A stretch of 64,000 bases of DNA, from positions 434,001 to 498,000 of the forward strand of contig JAVJTA010000017.1 of assembly GCA_040219135.1 (NCBI GenBank), read 5' to 3'. The position numbers and the translations under genes are program-made. The first letter of the stretch is position 1, and every line of letters starts with the position of its first letter. Below the pieces are notes generated by a model. That model was not told the DNA's origin. It did no database searches and saw only the letters and a list, made by a program, of their open reading frames with translations. Positions 25,300 through 34,276 of this stretch are shown here, piece by piece. The DNA is from UBA7803 sp040219135. GTDB lineage: Bacteria; Pseudomonadota; Gammaproteobacteria; Pseudomonadales; Azotimanducaceae.

Positions 25300-26843
25300 G
25301 AACCCTCTCCCTGATTGCGCCAGTAAGGTGCGCGCAGCTTGCGCTTGTTGATCTTGCCCATGGTGTTGCGGCCGAGGTCCTCCACCCACTCGAGGGAGCG
25401 CGGACACTTGTAGTGGGACAGGCGTTCCCGACACCAGCCAGTGATCTCGGCCGGGTCGGGTGCATGCTCCGGGTCTTCGGCGATGGCCAGGGCGTGCAGC
25501 TGCTCGCCCATTTCCGGATGGGGAATGCCGATGCAGGCCACGTCGGCGATGGCGGGATGGTCGATGAGCACCTGCTCCGCTTCCGCGGGATAGACGTTGA
25601 CCCCGCCTGAGACCACCATGTCGCTGAAACGGTCGGTGATGTAGACGTAACCGTCCTCGTCGAGATAGGCGATCTCGCCCAGGGTGAACGTGCCGGGGAC
25701 GATGTGGGCGGCGGCCGATTTCCCGGGATCGTTGTGGTAGATCACGCCGCGCCCGGTCGCGTCGCGGAAGTACAGCTGCCCCTCGGTGCGCGGTGGCAGC
25801 GGATCGCCGGCCTCGCTCAGTACCAGGGCTTCGAACGGCGGCACCGCGCGGCCGACCGAACCCGGATGCTCGAGCCACTCCTCGGAGGTGATCATGCAGG
25901 TGGTGCCCACCTCGCTGGCGCCGTAGGCCTCGAGCAGTACCGGCCCCCACCAGTCGATCATCGCCCGCTTCACCTCCACCGGACACTTTGCGCCGGTGTG
26001 ACTGACGCGCTGCAGCGAGCTGACGTCGTAGCGGCGGCGCACCGCTTCCGGCAGGGCCAGCAGGCGCACGAAGTGGGTGGGCACCATCACGCTGTTGCCG
26101 ATGCGGTAGGTCTCGATCGCGTGCAGGGTCTTCTCCGCATCGAAGCGCCCGAGGATCACGGAGGGTACCCCGGCCGCCAGCAGACGGGCACCGGCCAACG
26201 GCCCGGTGTGGTACATGGGGCCAACGACGAGGTGTGGTCCCCAGTCGGCCATGGGGCTGCGCGCGAGGTTTTCCAGATGCTCGGCCACCGTGGCACCACC
26301 GGCGAACATGGTGGGAGGCAGTTCGGTGCCCTTGGGTCGGCCGGTGGTGCCGGAGGTGTAGAGCAGGTTCGGCCGCGGTGCGACGTCGGCGCGTGGCTCC
26401 ACCGGGCTCGACGCCGCCAGCCATGCGTCCCACGAACGAACACCATCGGCAACGCCGTCGGCGTCGTGCCAGCCGATGACCCGATCCACGCCGGCCAGCG
26501 CGGCGGCGGCAACGCCGCGTTCGGCCGTCTCCGGACCGACGAACAACAGCCGGCAGCCGGAATCGTCGAGGATGTAGGCGACCTCCTCGGCGGTGAGATG
26601 GAAGTTCACGGGAACCACGGAAGCGCCGGCGATGAGCCCGCCCAGATTCGCCAGCGCCGTTTCCGCTGCGTTCTCGGCGAACACGGCGATGCGCCGTTCC
26701 GGTCCCAGGTCGGCGTCGAGCAGCGCGTTGGCGATGCGGTTCAGGACGTCGTCGACGTTGGCCCAGGTCAGCCCGCGGGACTCGTCGCGCAGGGCGATTT
26801 CATCGGGCCGTTGCGCCGCGAGCTGTCTGCCGAATGCGGTCAT
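25296..26843 (-). CDS. acyl-CoA synthetase (AMP-forming)
   Basis: A 515-residue ANL-superfamily ligase. The P-loop YTSGTTGRPKGTELP, the A5-like EAYGASEVG, FTLGEIAYLDEDGYVYITDR with the hinge, and GGVNVYPAEAEQVL are all present. The catalytic Lys is in NTMGKINKRKLR. It would activate a carboxylic acid of the pathway to its CoA ester. Operator copy F starts 15 bp upstream of its ATG and would cover the promoter. Confidence 0.93.
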   Translation of the reverse strand: MTAFGRQLAAQRPDEIALRDESRGLTWANVDDVLNRIANALLDADLGPERRIAVFAENAAETALANLGGLIAGASVVPVNFHLTAEEVAYILDDSGCRLLFVGPETAERGVAAAALAGVDRVIGWHDADGVADGVRSWDAWLAASSPVEPRADVAPRPNLLYTSGTTGRPKGTELPPTMFAGGATVAEHLENLARSPMADWGPHLVVGPMYHTGPLAGARLLAAGVPSVILGRFDAEKTLHAIETYRIGNSVMVPTHFVRLLALPEAVRRRYDVSSLQRVSHTGAKCPVEVKRAMIDWWGPVLLEAYGASEVGTTCMITSEEWLEHPGSVGRAVPPFEALVLSEAGDPLPPRTEGQLYFRDATGRGVIYHNDPGKSAAAHIVPGTFTLGEIAYLDEDGYVYITDRFSDMVVSGGVNVYPAEAEQVLIDHPAIADVACIGIPHPEMGEQLHALAIAEDPEHAPDPAEITGWCRERLSHYKCPRSLEWVEDLGRNTMGKINKRKLRAPYWRNQGEGS

Positions 26844-26857
26844 GCGTGCTCCCCAGG

Positions 26858-26881
26858 AAAACCGGGTGGTATGCTTGTTTT
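26858..26881. promoter_or_regulatory. 24-bp dyad operator, copy F
   Basis: Left half AAAACCGGGT and right half TGCTTGTTTT. It lies between the acyl-CoA synthetase (26843, minus) and the rubredoxin (26943, plus). A further half-site AAAACAATCA reads on the minus strand from 26904 to 26895. Confidence 0.6.
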
Positions 26882-26942
26882 TCGCGGTGGACGGTGATTG
26901 TTTTGGCCCACCGCTCGATTGTCAATCGGAGGGCCACCGATC

Positions 26943-27110
26943 GTGAAGAAATGGCAGTGCCTGACCTGCGGCTTCATCTACGACGAGGCCGACGGCTGGC
27001 CGGACGACGGCATCGACCCCGGTACCCGCTGGGCCGATGTGCCCGATGACTGGGTCTGTCCGGAGTGTGGCACGCCGAAGTCCGATTTCGAGATGGTGGA
27101 GGTGGGCTGA
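26943..27110 (+). CDS. rubredoxin
   Basis: A 55-residue rubredoxin, the usual size. CxxC pairs C6/C9 (CLTCGFIYDE) and C39/C42 (CPECGTPKSDF) hold one iron. GTG 26943 is the start, with GGAGGG upstream; this gives the family's standard N-terminus MKKWQC. It passes single electrons, for example to oxygenases, and may serve a P450 or Rieske enzyme of this region, as no ferredoxin gene is seen. The SDR start follows directly after its stop. Confidence 0.95.
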   Translation: MKKWQCLTCGFIYDEADGWPDDGIDPGTRWADVPDDWVCPECGTPKSDFEMVEVG

Positions 27111-27851
27111 GTGGAAGCGTCTGTAAGAAACCGCGTCGCGCTGGTGACCGGCGCCGCCTCCGGCATCGGCGCGGCAGTGAGTCGCAGGCTGTCTGCTCTG
27201 GGCGCGCGGCTCGCGCTGCTCGACGTCGACACCGCCCGCGGCGAGGCGCTGGCGACGGAGCTGGATGCCGTGTTCGTTCGCTGCGATGTCGCCGACCGGG
27301 CCGCCTGGTTTGCGGCGCTGGCGCAGTGCATCGACCGGGTCGGCGTACCCGACCACGCCCATCTCAATGCCGGGGTCATGAGCGTGCCGGCGGACGCGCC
27401 GCTGCAGTCCATCGACCGGCTCGCGGAGGCCAGCGTCCGACGCATCGTCGACATCAACCTCGGCGGGGTGGTGTTCGGCCTGCAGGCGCTGCTGCCGCAC
27501 ATGCGCGAGCGCCCCGGATCCATCTGCGTCACGGCGTCCCTGGCGGGGCTGGTGCCGCTGCCGGTGGATCCCCTGTACGCGGCAACCAAACATGCGCTGG
27601 TGGGCCTGGTACGCAGCGTCGCCGCCGCGGGCGAGGGCTCGCCGCTGCGCGTGAACGCCATCTGTCCGGGCGGCGTCGACACGGCCATCGTGCCGGCCGC
27701 GCTGCGCCAGGCCGGCATGGAATTGATGCCCGTGGATCTGCTCGCGGAAGACGTCGTCGACCTGCTGGCGAACGGCGCCAACGGTGAGATCCGCCTGCAC
27801 CGCAGCGCCCGCCTGCCGGCGGTGGCGGTGCCCGTGCCGGAGTTCGAGTGA
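27111..27851 (+). CDS. short-chain dehydrogenase/reductase
   Basis: A 246-residue SDR: TGAASGIG near residues 13-20, LNAGVM in place of NNAG, VTASLAG and YAATK. It starts at GTG 27111, immediately after the rubredoxin stop, and its end overlaps the ThuA-like start by 4 bp, so rubredoxin, SDR and ThuA-like genes form one operon behind operator copy F. Confidence 0.88.
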   Translation: MEASVRNRVALVTGAASGIGAAVSRRLSALGARLALLDVDTARGEALATELDAVFVRCDVADRAAWFAALAQCIDRVGVPDHAHLNAGVMSVPADAPLQSIDRLAEASVRRIVDINLGGVVFGLQALLPHMRERPGSICVTASLAGLVPLPVDPLYAATKHALVGLVRSVAAAGEGSPLRVNAICPGGVDTAIVPAALRQAGMELMPVDLLAEDVVDLLANGANGEIRLHRSARLPAVAVPVPEFE

Positions 27852-28660
27852 CCGTGGCCCACGACATTCTGCTGGTCACCAAAGGTCACCCGTTCGAACG
27901 GGAACCGTTCTTCGCGATGTTCGACGCCCTCGACGGCGTGGCCTGGACGCACGTGGAGCAGCCCGCGGCGCAGGCACTGTTTGCGGTGGAGCCGGCGGCG
28001 CCGTTCGATGCGTTCGTGCTCTACGACATGCCGGGCATCGTCTTTCATGCCGACGGGCCGCCGGATTTTCCGGCGCCCGATCCGACCTATCAGCGCCGCT
28101 TTTTCGAGCTGCTGGAACACGGTCACGGATTCGTGTTCCTGCATCACGCCATCGCCGGCTGGCCCGCGTGGCCGGAATACGCCGACATCGTCGGCGGCCG
28201 GTTTCTCTACCTGCCGGGCAGTCTGCGCGGGCGCATGCGCCAGGATTCCGGCTACCGTCACGACGTGACCCACGAGGTGCGTGTGCTGAATCGCCACCCG
28301 GTCACTGACGGAGTACCCGAGCGCTTCAGCCTCACCGACGAGCTGTACCTGTACGAGGTGTTCGAGGACGACGTGCAGCCGTTGCTGGCGAGCGGCCACG
28401 AGTTCACGGCCGAAAACTTCTTTTCGGCCGCCCACGTCGTGCGCGATGGGCGGATGTTCAGCAACGAGGGCTGGAGCCACGAACCCGGCAGCAATCTGAT
28501 CGGCTGGGTGCGCCACCACGCGGCCAGCCGCATCGTTTACCTGCAGTGCGGCGATGGGCCGCAGGCCTATGCGAGCCCCGAATTCCGGCGCCTGCTCGGC
28601 AACGCCATCGCCTGGGTTTCCGAGGTCAACGGCCCGCGACGCCGGCCGCGCGGCGTCTGA
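27848..28660 (+). CDS. ThuA-like domain protein
   Basis: A 270-residue ThuA-type protein: VTKGHPFEREPFFAMFDALDG at the start, then FEDDVQPLLASGHEFTAENFFSAAHVVRDGRMFSNEGWSHEPGSNLIGWVRHH. Its C-terminal IVYLQCGDGPQAYASPEFRRLLGNAIAWV is typical. It is the second ThuA-like gene after an SDR gene in this window. GTG 27848 overlaps the SDR stop. Substrate unknown. Confidence 0.82.
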   Translation: MTVAHDILLVTKGHPFEREPFFAMFDALDGVAWTHVEQPAAQALFAVEPAAPFDAFVLYDMPGIVFHADGPPDFPAPDPTYQRRFFELLEHGHGFVFLHHAIAGWPAWPEYADIVGGRFLYLPGSLRGRMRQDSGYRHDVTHEVRVLNRHPVTDGVPERFSLTDELYLYEVFEDDVQPLLASGHEFTAENFFSAAHVVRDGRMFSNEGWSHEPGSNLIGWVRHHAASRIVYLQCGDGPQAYASPEFRRLLGNAIAWVSEVNGPRRRPRGV

Positions 28661-28668
28661 AGCGACGG

Positions 28669-29676
28669 TCAGTGCGCCTTGACCATCAGCTTTCCGGTGT
28701 TGATGCCTTCGAACAGCTTGATCAGGGTCCGCGGCAGTTCTTCGAAACCTTCCACCACGGTCACCTGCTGGGTCAGGCGGCCGGCCTGGATCCAGGCGCG
28801 CAGCTGCCGTGCCGCCGCGTCGAAGCGATGCGCGTAGTCGATGACGATGAAGCCTTCCATGCGCGCCCGGCGGAACACCAGGTTGAAGTAGTTCTTCGGC
28901 CCCGGTAGCGGGCCGGTGGCGTTGTAGCGGGAGATGCCGCCGCAGATCACCACCCGGGCGCCGGTCGCGATCCGCGCCAGACACAGATCGAGAATCTCGC
29001 CGCCGACGTTGTCGAAGTAGACGTCGATGCCTTTCGGGCAGTGCTGATCCAGCGCTGCGCCGACGTCGTCGCGCCGGTAGTCGATGGCCGCGTCGAAGCC
29101 GAGCTCGTCGGTGAGCCAGCGACATTTTTCCGGCGTGCCGGCGATGCCGACCACGCGGCAGCCGTGAATCTTCGCGATCTGGCCGGCGATGCTGCCGGTG
29201 GCCCCGGCGGCGCCGCTGACCACGACGGTATCGCCGAACGTCGGTCTGCCCAGATCGAGCAGGCCGAAGTAGGCGGTCATGCCGGTACCGCCGAGCACGC
29301 CGAGGGCCTCGGTCGGATCGACGTCGGCGTCGAAGCGGCGCAGCGGCGGCTGGCGGCCATCCGAGAGGGCGTAATCCTGCATGCCGAAGCTTCCGCCGAC
29401 CTGCGTGCCCTCGGGAAAGTCCGGGTTGCGCGAGGCGACCACGTGGCCGATCGCGCCCGCGCGCATGACGTCGCCGATCTGCAGCGGCGCTACGTAGTCG
29501 GCGCGGTTTTCCATCTGCCCGCGCATGGAGGGATCGAGCGAAACATAGTCGGTGCGGATCAGCACGCAACCCTCCTGGGGCTCCGGGACCGGCGTCTCGC
29601 GGTACTCGAAGTCCGACTCCTTGACCATGCCTTCCGGGCGGGCGGCGAGCAGAAACTGGCGATTGACGGCGGTCAT
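28669..29676 (-). CDS. NADP-dependent MDR oxidoreductase (CurA/leukotriene-reductase type)
   Basis: A 335-residue zinc-free medium-chain reductase: DYVSLDPSMRGQM, LGGTGMTAYFGLLDLG and VVSGAAGATGSIAGQIAKIHGCRVVGIAGTPEK (the NADP-binding AAGATG loop). The family reduces enones and alkenals, such as curcumin or prostaglandins. ATG 29676 follows GGAGGGGACG. Operator copy G starts 14 bp upstream. Confidence 0.9.
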   Translation of the reverse strand: MTAVNRQFLLAARPEGMVKESDFEYRETPVPEPQEGCVLIRTDYVSLDPSMRGQMENRADYVAPLQIGDVMRAGAIGHVVASRNPDFPEGTQVGGSFGMQDYALSDGRQPPLRRFDADVDPTEALGVLGGTGMTAYFGLLDLGRPTFGDTVVVSGAAGATGSIAGQIAKIHGCRVVGIAGTPEKCRWLTDELGFDAAIDYRRDDVGAALDQHCPKGIDVYFDNVGGEILDLCLARIATGARVVICGGISRYNATGPLPGPKNYFNLVFRRARMEGFIVIDYAHRFDAAARQLRAWIQAGRLTQQVTVVEGFEELPRTLIKLFEGINTGKLMVKAH

Positions 29677-29689
29677 CGTCCCCTCCAAA

Positions 29690-29713
29690 AAAACAATCTT
29701 GACTGACTATTTT
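29690..29713. promoter_or_regulatory. 24-bp dyad operator, copy G
   Basis: Left half AAAACAATCT and right half TGACTATTTT. It lies in the divergent region of the MDR reductase (minus) and the LLM gene (plus) and covers the -35 of a plus-strand promoter. Confidence 0.7.
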
Positions 29714-29727
29714 ACGGTACTTATTCT
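29699..29727 (+). promoter_or_regulatory. sigma-70-like promoter for the LLM gene set
   Basis: TTGACT at 29699-29704 and TATTCT at 29722-29727 are 17 bp apart. It is the same pair of hexamers as at 15559, again with the -35 inside the operator dyad. Confidence 0.6.
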
Positions 29728-29845
29728 GACCGCGACACCGGGCACCATGGGGATTCACGGACGAAGCGGGCGGTTGCGCCGGACTTCGCCGATCGCTGCT
29801 GTCGTCTACGGTGTCGTACCAGAAGAAGCGGGGGAGGGGAGCTTA

Positions 29846-30811
29846 ATGGCGCGTCCATTCCGGTTTGCGGTCCAGTCGTTCAACGCGGAGTCCGGGACGG
29901 AGTGGACCGAGCGGGCGCGCCGCGCCGAGGCGCTCGGCTACTCGACCCTGTTTCTCGCTGACCATCTGCTCGGCCCGGGGCCGGCCCTCGAGAAGACCGC
30001 CCACCCGGTGCAGAATCTGGCGGCGATTCCGGCCATGGCCCACGCGGCCGCGGTGACCTCGACGATCCACGTCGGCGCTCGGGTGTTCTGCATCGACTAC
30101 CACGACCCCCTCGTGCTCATCAAATCGGCCATGACCATTGACAGGCTGTCCAACGGACGGCTGGAACTGGGTCTCGGCGCCGGCTGGCTGGCAGAGGAGT
30201 ATGCGGCGGCGAACATTGCCTTCGACGAACCGCGAGTGCGCATCGACCGGCTGGCCGACGTGATCGAAGGCCTGCGCGCCTTCAGCGGCGACAGCCTGGT
30301 TCAGGTCGACAACGACACGATCCGCTGGCGTGATTTCGAAGGCGTGCCCAAGCCGGTGTCGAAACCGCCCCTCATGATCGGTGGCGGCAGCCCGCGAATC
30401 CTGCGTCTGGCCGGCCGCGAGGCGGACATCGTCAGCCTCAACTTCAACAACCGTGCCGGTGTGATCGGTCCCGACGGCGTGCGCTCTTCGTCCGAGGCTG
30501 AGACCGAACGCAAGCTCGGCTGGATTCGCGAGGGCGCCGGCGACCGATTCGATGACATCGAGATCGAGATCGGTGCCTACTTCACGTTCGTCATGGACGA
30601 CCCCGGCCAGCCGCTCGCAGGCATGGCCGGCGCGTTCGGCTACAGCGAGGACGAGATGCGCCGACATCCGCACGCGCTGTTCGGTTCCGTAGACACCGTC
30701 TGCGAGGAACTCGAGCGCCGTCGGGAGCTGTTCGGCATCTCCTACGTGACGGTCGGCGACAGCGCGATGGAGGCGTTCGCGCCGGTGGTCGAGCGGCTCG
30801 GAGGGCGCTGA
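29846..30811 (+). CDS. LLM-class flavin/F420-dependent oxidoreductase
   Basis: A 321-residue luciferase-like monooxygenase superfamily protein: ARRAEALGYSTLFLADHLLGPG, IDRLSNGRLELGLGAGWLAEEY and PPLMIGGGSPRILRLAGREADIVSL are hallmark segments of the TIGR03621-like F420 group. It could use FMN or F420. ATG 29846 follows GGGGAGGGGAGC. Its stop overlaps the ATG of the aminotransferase gene. Confidence 0.87.
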   Translation: MARPFRFAVQSFNAESGTEWTERARRAEALGYSTLFLADHLLGPGPALEKTAHPVQNLAAIPAMAHAAAVTSTIHVGARVFCIDYHDPLVLIKSAMTIDRLSNGRLELGLGAGWLAEEYAAANIAFDEPRVRIDRLADVIEGLRAFSGDSLVQVDNDTIRWRDFEGVPKPVSKPPLMIGGGSPRILRLAGREADIVSLNFNNRAGVIGPDGVRSSSEAETERKLGWIREGAGDRFDDIEIEIGAYFTFVMDDPGQPLAGMAGAFGYSEDEMRRHPHALFGSVDTVCEELERRRELFGISYVTVGDSAMEAFAPVVERLGGR

Positions 30812-32154
30812 TGCGCGCCGCCGAGGCGAAGGCGGAACTGGAACGCAGGACCCCGCGCTCCCAGGCCATCGCCGGCGAGCGCGCCGAGATCCTCAACTCC
30901 GGCCTTGCGGCCAACGTCGAGATGCCGCATCCGATCTTCATCCATCGGGGCGAGGGCGCCTACGTCTTCGACGCGGATGGCAACCGCTATCTGGACACCT
31001 CGGTGGGGTTCGGGCTGCACATGCTCGGCCACCGGCACCCGCAGATCGAGGCGGCGATCAAAGCCCGCACCGAGCTCGGCTGGATGTTCGGCATTCACAC
31101 CACCGCGCAGATGCAGCTGGCCGCCCTGCTGCACCAGGCAAGCCCCTGCGCCGAGCGCGTGGTGTTCTGCAATACCGGCTCCGAAGCCACCATGTACGCG
31201 ATCCGCGCCGCCCGCGGCTTCAGCGGCCGCGAGCGCATCGCGCTGTTCGACGGCTGCTATCACGGTGCTCACGACTACGGCATGTGGATCACCGACCCGC
31301 GCAGTCCGCGGGACGCACCGCGCAAACTTCCCATGGGGCACGGCATTCCGAAGGCCCTGGACGATCTGGTGATGCTGTTGCCCTATCGTCACCCGGGCGC
31401 CTTCGATCTGATCCGCCGGCATGCGGATTCCCTGGCGCTGGTGATGGTCGAGGGGGTGCAGAGCTCGAACCCGCAGCCCGCCGCCGGCGAGTTCCTGCGC
31501 GAGCTGGCCGAGGTGTGCCGCAGCGCCGGCGTGCTGTTCGCCATCGACGAGGTGATCACCGGTTTCCGCCTCGCCTACGGAGGCGCCCAGGAACGCTTCG
31601 CTGTCGTTCCGGATCTGGCGACCTACGGCAAGGTGCTCGGTGGCGGCCTTCCGGTGGGCGCCGTCACCGGTCGGGCGGACGTCATGGAGGTTTTCACCGG
31701 TCTCGGCGCCGAACGTGGGATCTTCTCCGGCGGCACGTTCTCCGGCAACCCGCTGACCATGGAGGCCGGGAGCGCGGCGCTCATCCATCTGCGCGATCAC
31801 CCTGAGATCTACGCCCGCCTCGACGCCGCCGGCGACCGTCTGGCCGGCGCCATCAACGGTTTCTGCGAAGCGCGGCAGATTCCCGCGCAGATGAAGAACG
31901 TGGGCAGCATGTTCCACCTGTTCTTTCAGCGTGAGCCCATCGACAGCCTGCGCGACGTCCGCGGCGATCACGCGGCGGCCGAGAAAGCCTTCTACCTGCA
32001 CGCGCTCAACCGCGGCGTGCTGGTGCCGGGCACCCAGCGCGCGTTCCTTTCCGCGGCCCACGGCGAGCGCGAGGTGGACAGGCTGATCGAGGTGTTTCAG
32101 GCCTCGCTGGAGGATGTGCAGGCCGAGGGTCTGTTCGCCGGAGCGGCCACGTGA
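30811..32154 (+). CDS. class III aminotransferase (glutamate-1-semialdehyde aminomutase-like)
   Basis: A 447-residue PLP enzyme. FCNTGSEATMYAIRAARGF binds cofactor phosphate, FAIDEVITGFR holds the PLP Asp, and TYGKVLGGGLPVG the Schiff-base Lys. It is close to the HemL-like branch of class III but has no tRNA or heme context, so it is more likely a pathway aminotransferase. It overlaps the LLM gene by one base and is followed by an acyl-CoA dehydrogenase. Confidence 0.88.
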   Translation: MRAAEAKAELERRTPRSQAIAGERAEILNSGLAANVEMPHPIFIHRGEGAYVFDADGNRYLDTSVGFGLHMLGHRHPQIEAAIKARTELGWMFGIHTTAQMQLAALLHQASPCAERVVFCNTGSEATMYAIRAARGFSGRERIALFDGCYHGAHDYGMWITDPRSPRDAPRKLPMGHGIPKALDDLVMLLPYRHPGAFDLIRRHADSLALVMVEGVQSSNPQPAAGEFLRELAEVCRSAGVLFAIDEVITGFRLAYGGAQERFAVVPDLATYGKVLGGGLPVGAVTGRADVMEVFTGLGAERGIFSGGTFSGNPLTMEAGSAALIHLRDHPEIYARLDAAGDRLAGAINGFCEARQIPAQMKNVGSMFHLFFQREPIDSLRDVRGDHAAAEKAFYLHALNRGVLVPGTQRAFLSAAHGEREVDRLIEVFQASLEDVQAEGLFAGAAT

Positions 32155-32182
32155 GTCTACGGCCGAATCTCGAGAGGTAGCC

Positions 32183-33385
32183 ATGGATCTGTCCTTCAGC
32201 AGTCAGGACGAAGCGTTTCGCGCCGAGGTCCGTGCGTTCTTCGACACCCGTCTCTCCGCCGACATGCGCGAGGCGGCGGCGCGGGTCACTACGGTGTTCG
32301 CCGACAAGGATCTGGCCATGCGCTGGCAGCGGATCCTCGCCGAACGCGGTTGGGCGGCGCCCGCCTGGCCGGAGGCTTTCGGTGGCACCGGCTGGACCAT
32401 GACCCAGAAGTACATCTTCGCCGAGGAATCGGCGCGCGCCGGTGCGCCGGGGCTGATCCCGCTGGGCCTGCGCATGCTGGCGCCGGTACTGTTCAAGTAC
32501 GGAACGCCGGAGCAGCAGCGCTACTACCTGCCGCGCATCCTCTCCGGCGAGCACTACTGGTGTCAGGGCTATTCCGAACCCGGTTCCGGATCCGACCTGT
32601 CGAGCCTCAAGACCCGGGCCGATCGGGACGGCGACGACTACGTGGTCAACGGCACCAAGATCTGGACCACACACGCCCATTTCGCCGATCACATCTTCTG
32701 TCTGGTGCGTACCGACAGTTCCGGCAGACCCCAGGCGGGAATCACGTTTCTGCTGATCCCCATGGACACGCCCGGAATCAGCGTCGAGCCCATCATCACC
32801 CTGGCGGGGGATCACGAAGTCAATCAGGTGTTCTTCGACGACGTCCGGGTGCCCCAGGCGAACCGGGTGGGTCCGGAAAACGAAGGCTGGACCGTGGCCA
32901 AGTACCTGCTTGAGTTCGAGCGCGGCGGTGGCGGCTCGGCGCCGCGGCTGGAGATGGCTCTGCAGGAGTTGAGGGCGATCGCGTCGAGAGCGCGCGCAGG
33001 CGACGGGCCGCTGATCGACGAGCCCGGCTTTCGGGCCCGCGTCTCCACGGTGGAAATCGGGGTGCGCGCTCTGCAGTTTGGCGAGTTGACCAATCTGGCC
33101 CGGATGGCCGGTGGTCAATCCCCCGGCGCCGGTTCCTCCCTGGCCAAGAACACGTCGGTGTCCATCGAGCAGGAGCTGACCACGCTGAAACTCGAGGCCA
33201 TCGGCTACTACGCGCTGCCGCATGCGAATCTCATTTCCCTGGATGGCGCAAACGAGCCCTGGGTCGGTCCCGATGACAGCGAGACCGTCACCGCCCGATA
33301 CCTCAACGCCCGGGCCGCCTCGGTATTCGGCGGGTCCCAGGAAGTTCAGAAAAACATCATCGCCAAAGCGGTGCTCGGTCTGTAG
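32183..33385 (+). CDS. acyl-CoA dehydrogenase
   Basis: A 400-residue flavoprotein: MDLSFSSQDEAFRAEVRAFF, the YSEPGSGSDLSSLKT substrate/FAD loop, NGTKIWTTHAHFADHIFCLVRT, and the C-terminal GGSQEVQKNIIAKAVLGL. It oxidises acyl-CoA to enoyl-CoA. It is of the FadE26/34 subclass by appearance, as in steroid side-chain pathways, but this is family resemblance only. ATG 32183 follows GAGAGGTAG. Confidence 0.92.
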   Translation: MDLSFSSQDEAFRAEVRAFFDTRLSADMREAAARVTTVFADKDLAMRWQRILAERGWAAPAWPEAFGGTGWTMTQKYIFAEESARAGAPGLIPLGLRMLAPVLFKYGTPEQQRYYLPRILSGEHYWCQGYSEPGSGSDLSSLKTRADRDGDDYVVNGTKIWTTHAHFADHIFCLVRTDSSGRPQAGITFLLIPMDTPGISVEPIITLAGDHEVNQVFFDDVRVPQANRVGPENEGWTVAKYLLEFERGGGGSAPRLEMALQELRAIASRARAGDGPLIDEPGFRARVSTVEIGVRALQFGELTNLARMAGGQSPGAGSSLAKNTSVSIEQELTTLKLEAIGYYALPHANLISLDGANEPWVGPDDSETVTARYLNARAASVFGGSQEVQKNIIAKAVLGL

Positions 33386-33412
33386 CCGCGGCACCGGCCA
33401 GGGAGGAAGCCC

Positions 33413-34201
33413 ATGCAGCTCGACAACAGGGTCGCCGCCATCACCGGAGGCACGGCGGGCATCGGCCTCGCCATCGCGCAGGCGTTTCTCCATGAAGGGG
33501 CGCAGGTGGCACTGATGGCGCGCAACGCGGAGCGCGGACAGAAGGTGGCGGACGCGCTGGCCGCCGACCACGGCGCCAGCGGACGCGCTGCATTCGTCGC
33601 CGGCGACGCCACCCGTCAGAGCGACGTCGAGGGCTTCGTCGATGCGGCCGTCGAGCGGTTCGGGCGGGTCGACATTCTGGTGAACAACGCCGGCGGCGCC
33701 AGGGACCTGCGGCCGCTGGTCCAGCTCTCCGACGAGGAGTGGGACCTGGTGATGAAGTGGAACCTGTACTCCACGTTCTGGGCCACGCGCCGGGCGCTGC
33801 CGGGCATGATCGAACGCGGCTGGGGTCGCGTGATCAACATCTCGTCCGTGGAGGGCAAGCACGGCAAGGCGGTGTTCACCGCCTACACCGCCGCCAAGCA
33901 CGCGATCAACGGTCTGACCAAATCCGCGGCCCGGGAGGTGGGCACGGCGGGGGTGACCGTGAACGCGATCTGCCCGGGCCTGGTGATCACCGACATCGTC
34001 CAGCAGAACGGACCCGCCACGGCGGCGGCCATGGGCATCACGTTCGACGAGATGGTGGCGTTGTTTTCGAAGGATTCGGCGCTGGAACGACCTGTCACCG
34101 TGGAGGAGGTGGCCGCGGTGGCGCTGCTGCTGGCCTCCGACGCCGGCGCCGGCATCACGGGTACGGCGCTGAGCGTCGACGGGGGCAGCGCTCAGTACTG
34201 A
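33413..34201 (+). CDS. short-chain dehydrogenase/reductase
   Basis: A 262-residue SDR: TGGTAGIG near residues 12-19, NNAGG, INISSVEG and YTAAK. It is paralogous to the SDR at 5032, with the same STFWATR segment and ending in SVDGGSAQY. It ends the plus-strand set LLM, aminotransferase, acyl-CoA dehydrogenase, SDR that starts at 29846. A strong hairpin follows. Confidence 0.9.
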   Translation: MQLDNRVAAITGGTAGIGLAIAQAFLHEGAQVALMARNAERGQKVADALAADHGASGRAAFVAGDATRQSDVEGFVDAAVERFGRVDILVNNAGGARDLRPLVQLSDEEWDLVMKWNLYSTFWATRRALPGMIERGWGRVINISSVEGKHGKAVFTAYTAAKHAINGLTKSAAREVGTAGVTVNAICPGLVITDIVQQNGPATAAAMGITFDEMVALFSKDSALERPVTVEEVAAVALLLASDAGAGITGTALSVDGGSAQY

Positions 34202-34224
34202 TCCGGGGACGCGGCGCTGGAGAG

Positions 34225-34251
34225 GCAGCGGGCCGCATGGCGGCCCGCTGC
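34225..34251. terminator. bidirectional hairpin terminator
   Basis: GCAGCGGGCCGC and GCGGCCCGCTGC form a perfect 12-bp stem with a 3-base ATG loop. Flanking CTGGAG and CTCCAG can extend the stem after a short bulge. It sits in the 75-bp gap between the converging SDR and TonB receptor genes. Confidence 0.75.
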
Positions 34252-34276
34252 AAGCTCCAGAGCGTGCGCGCTCAGC

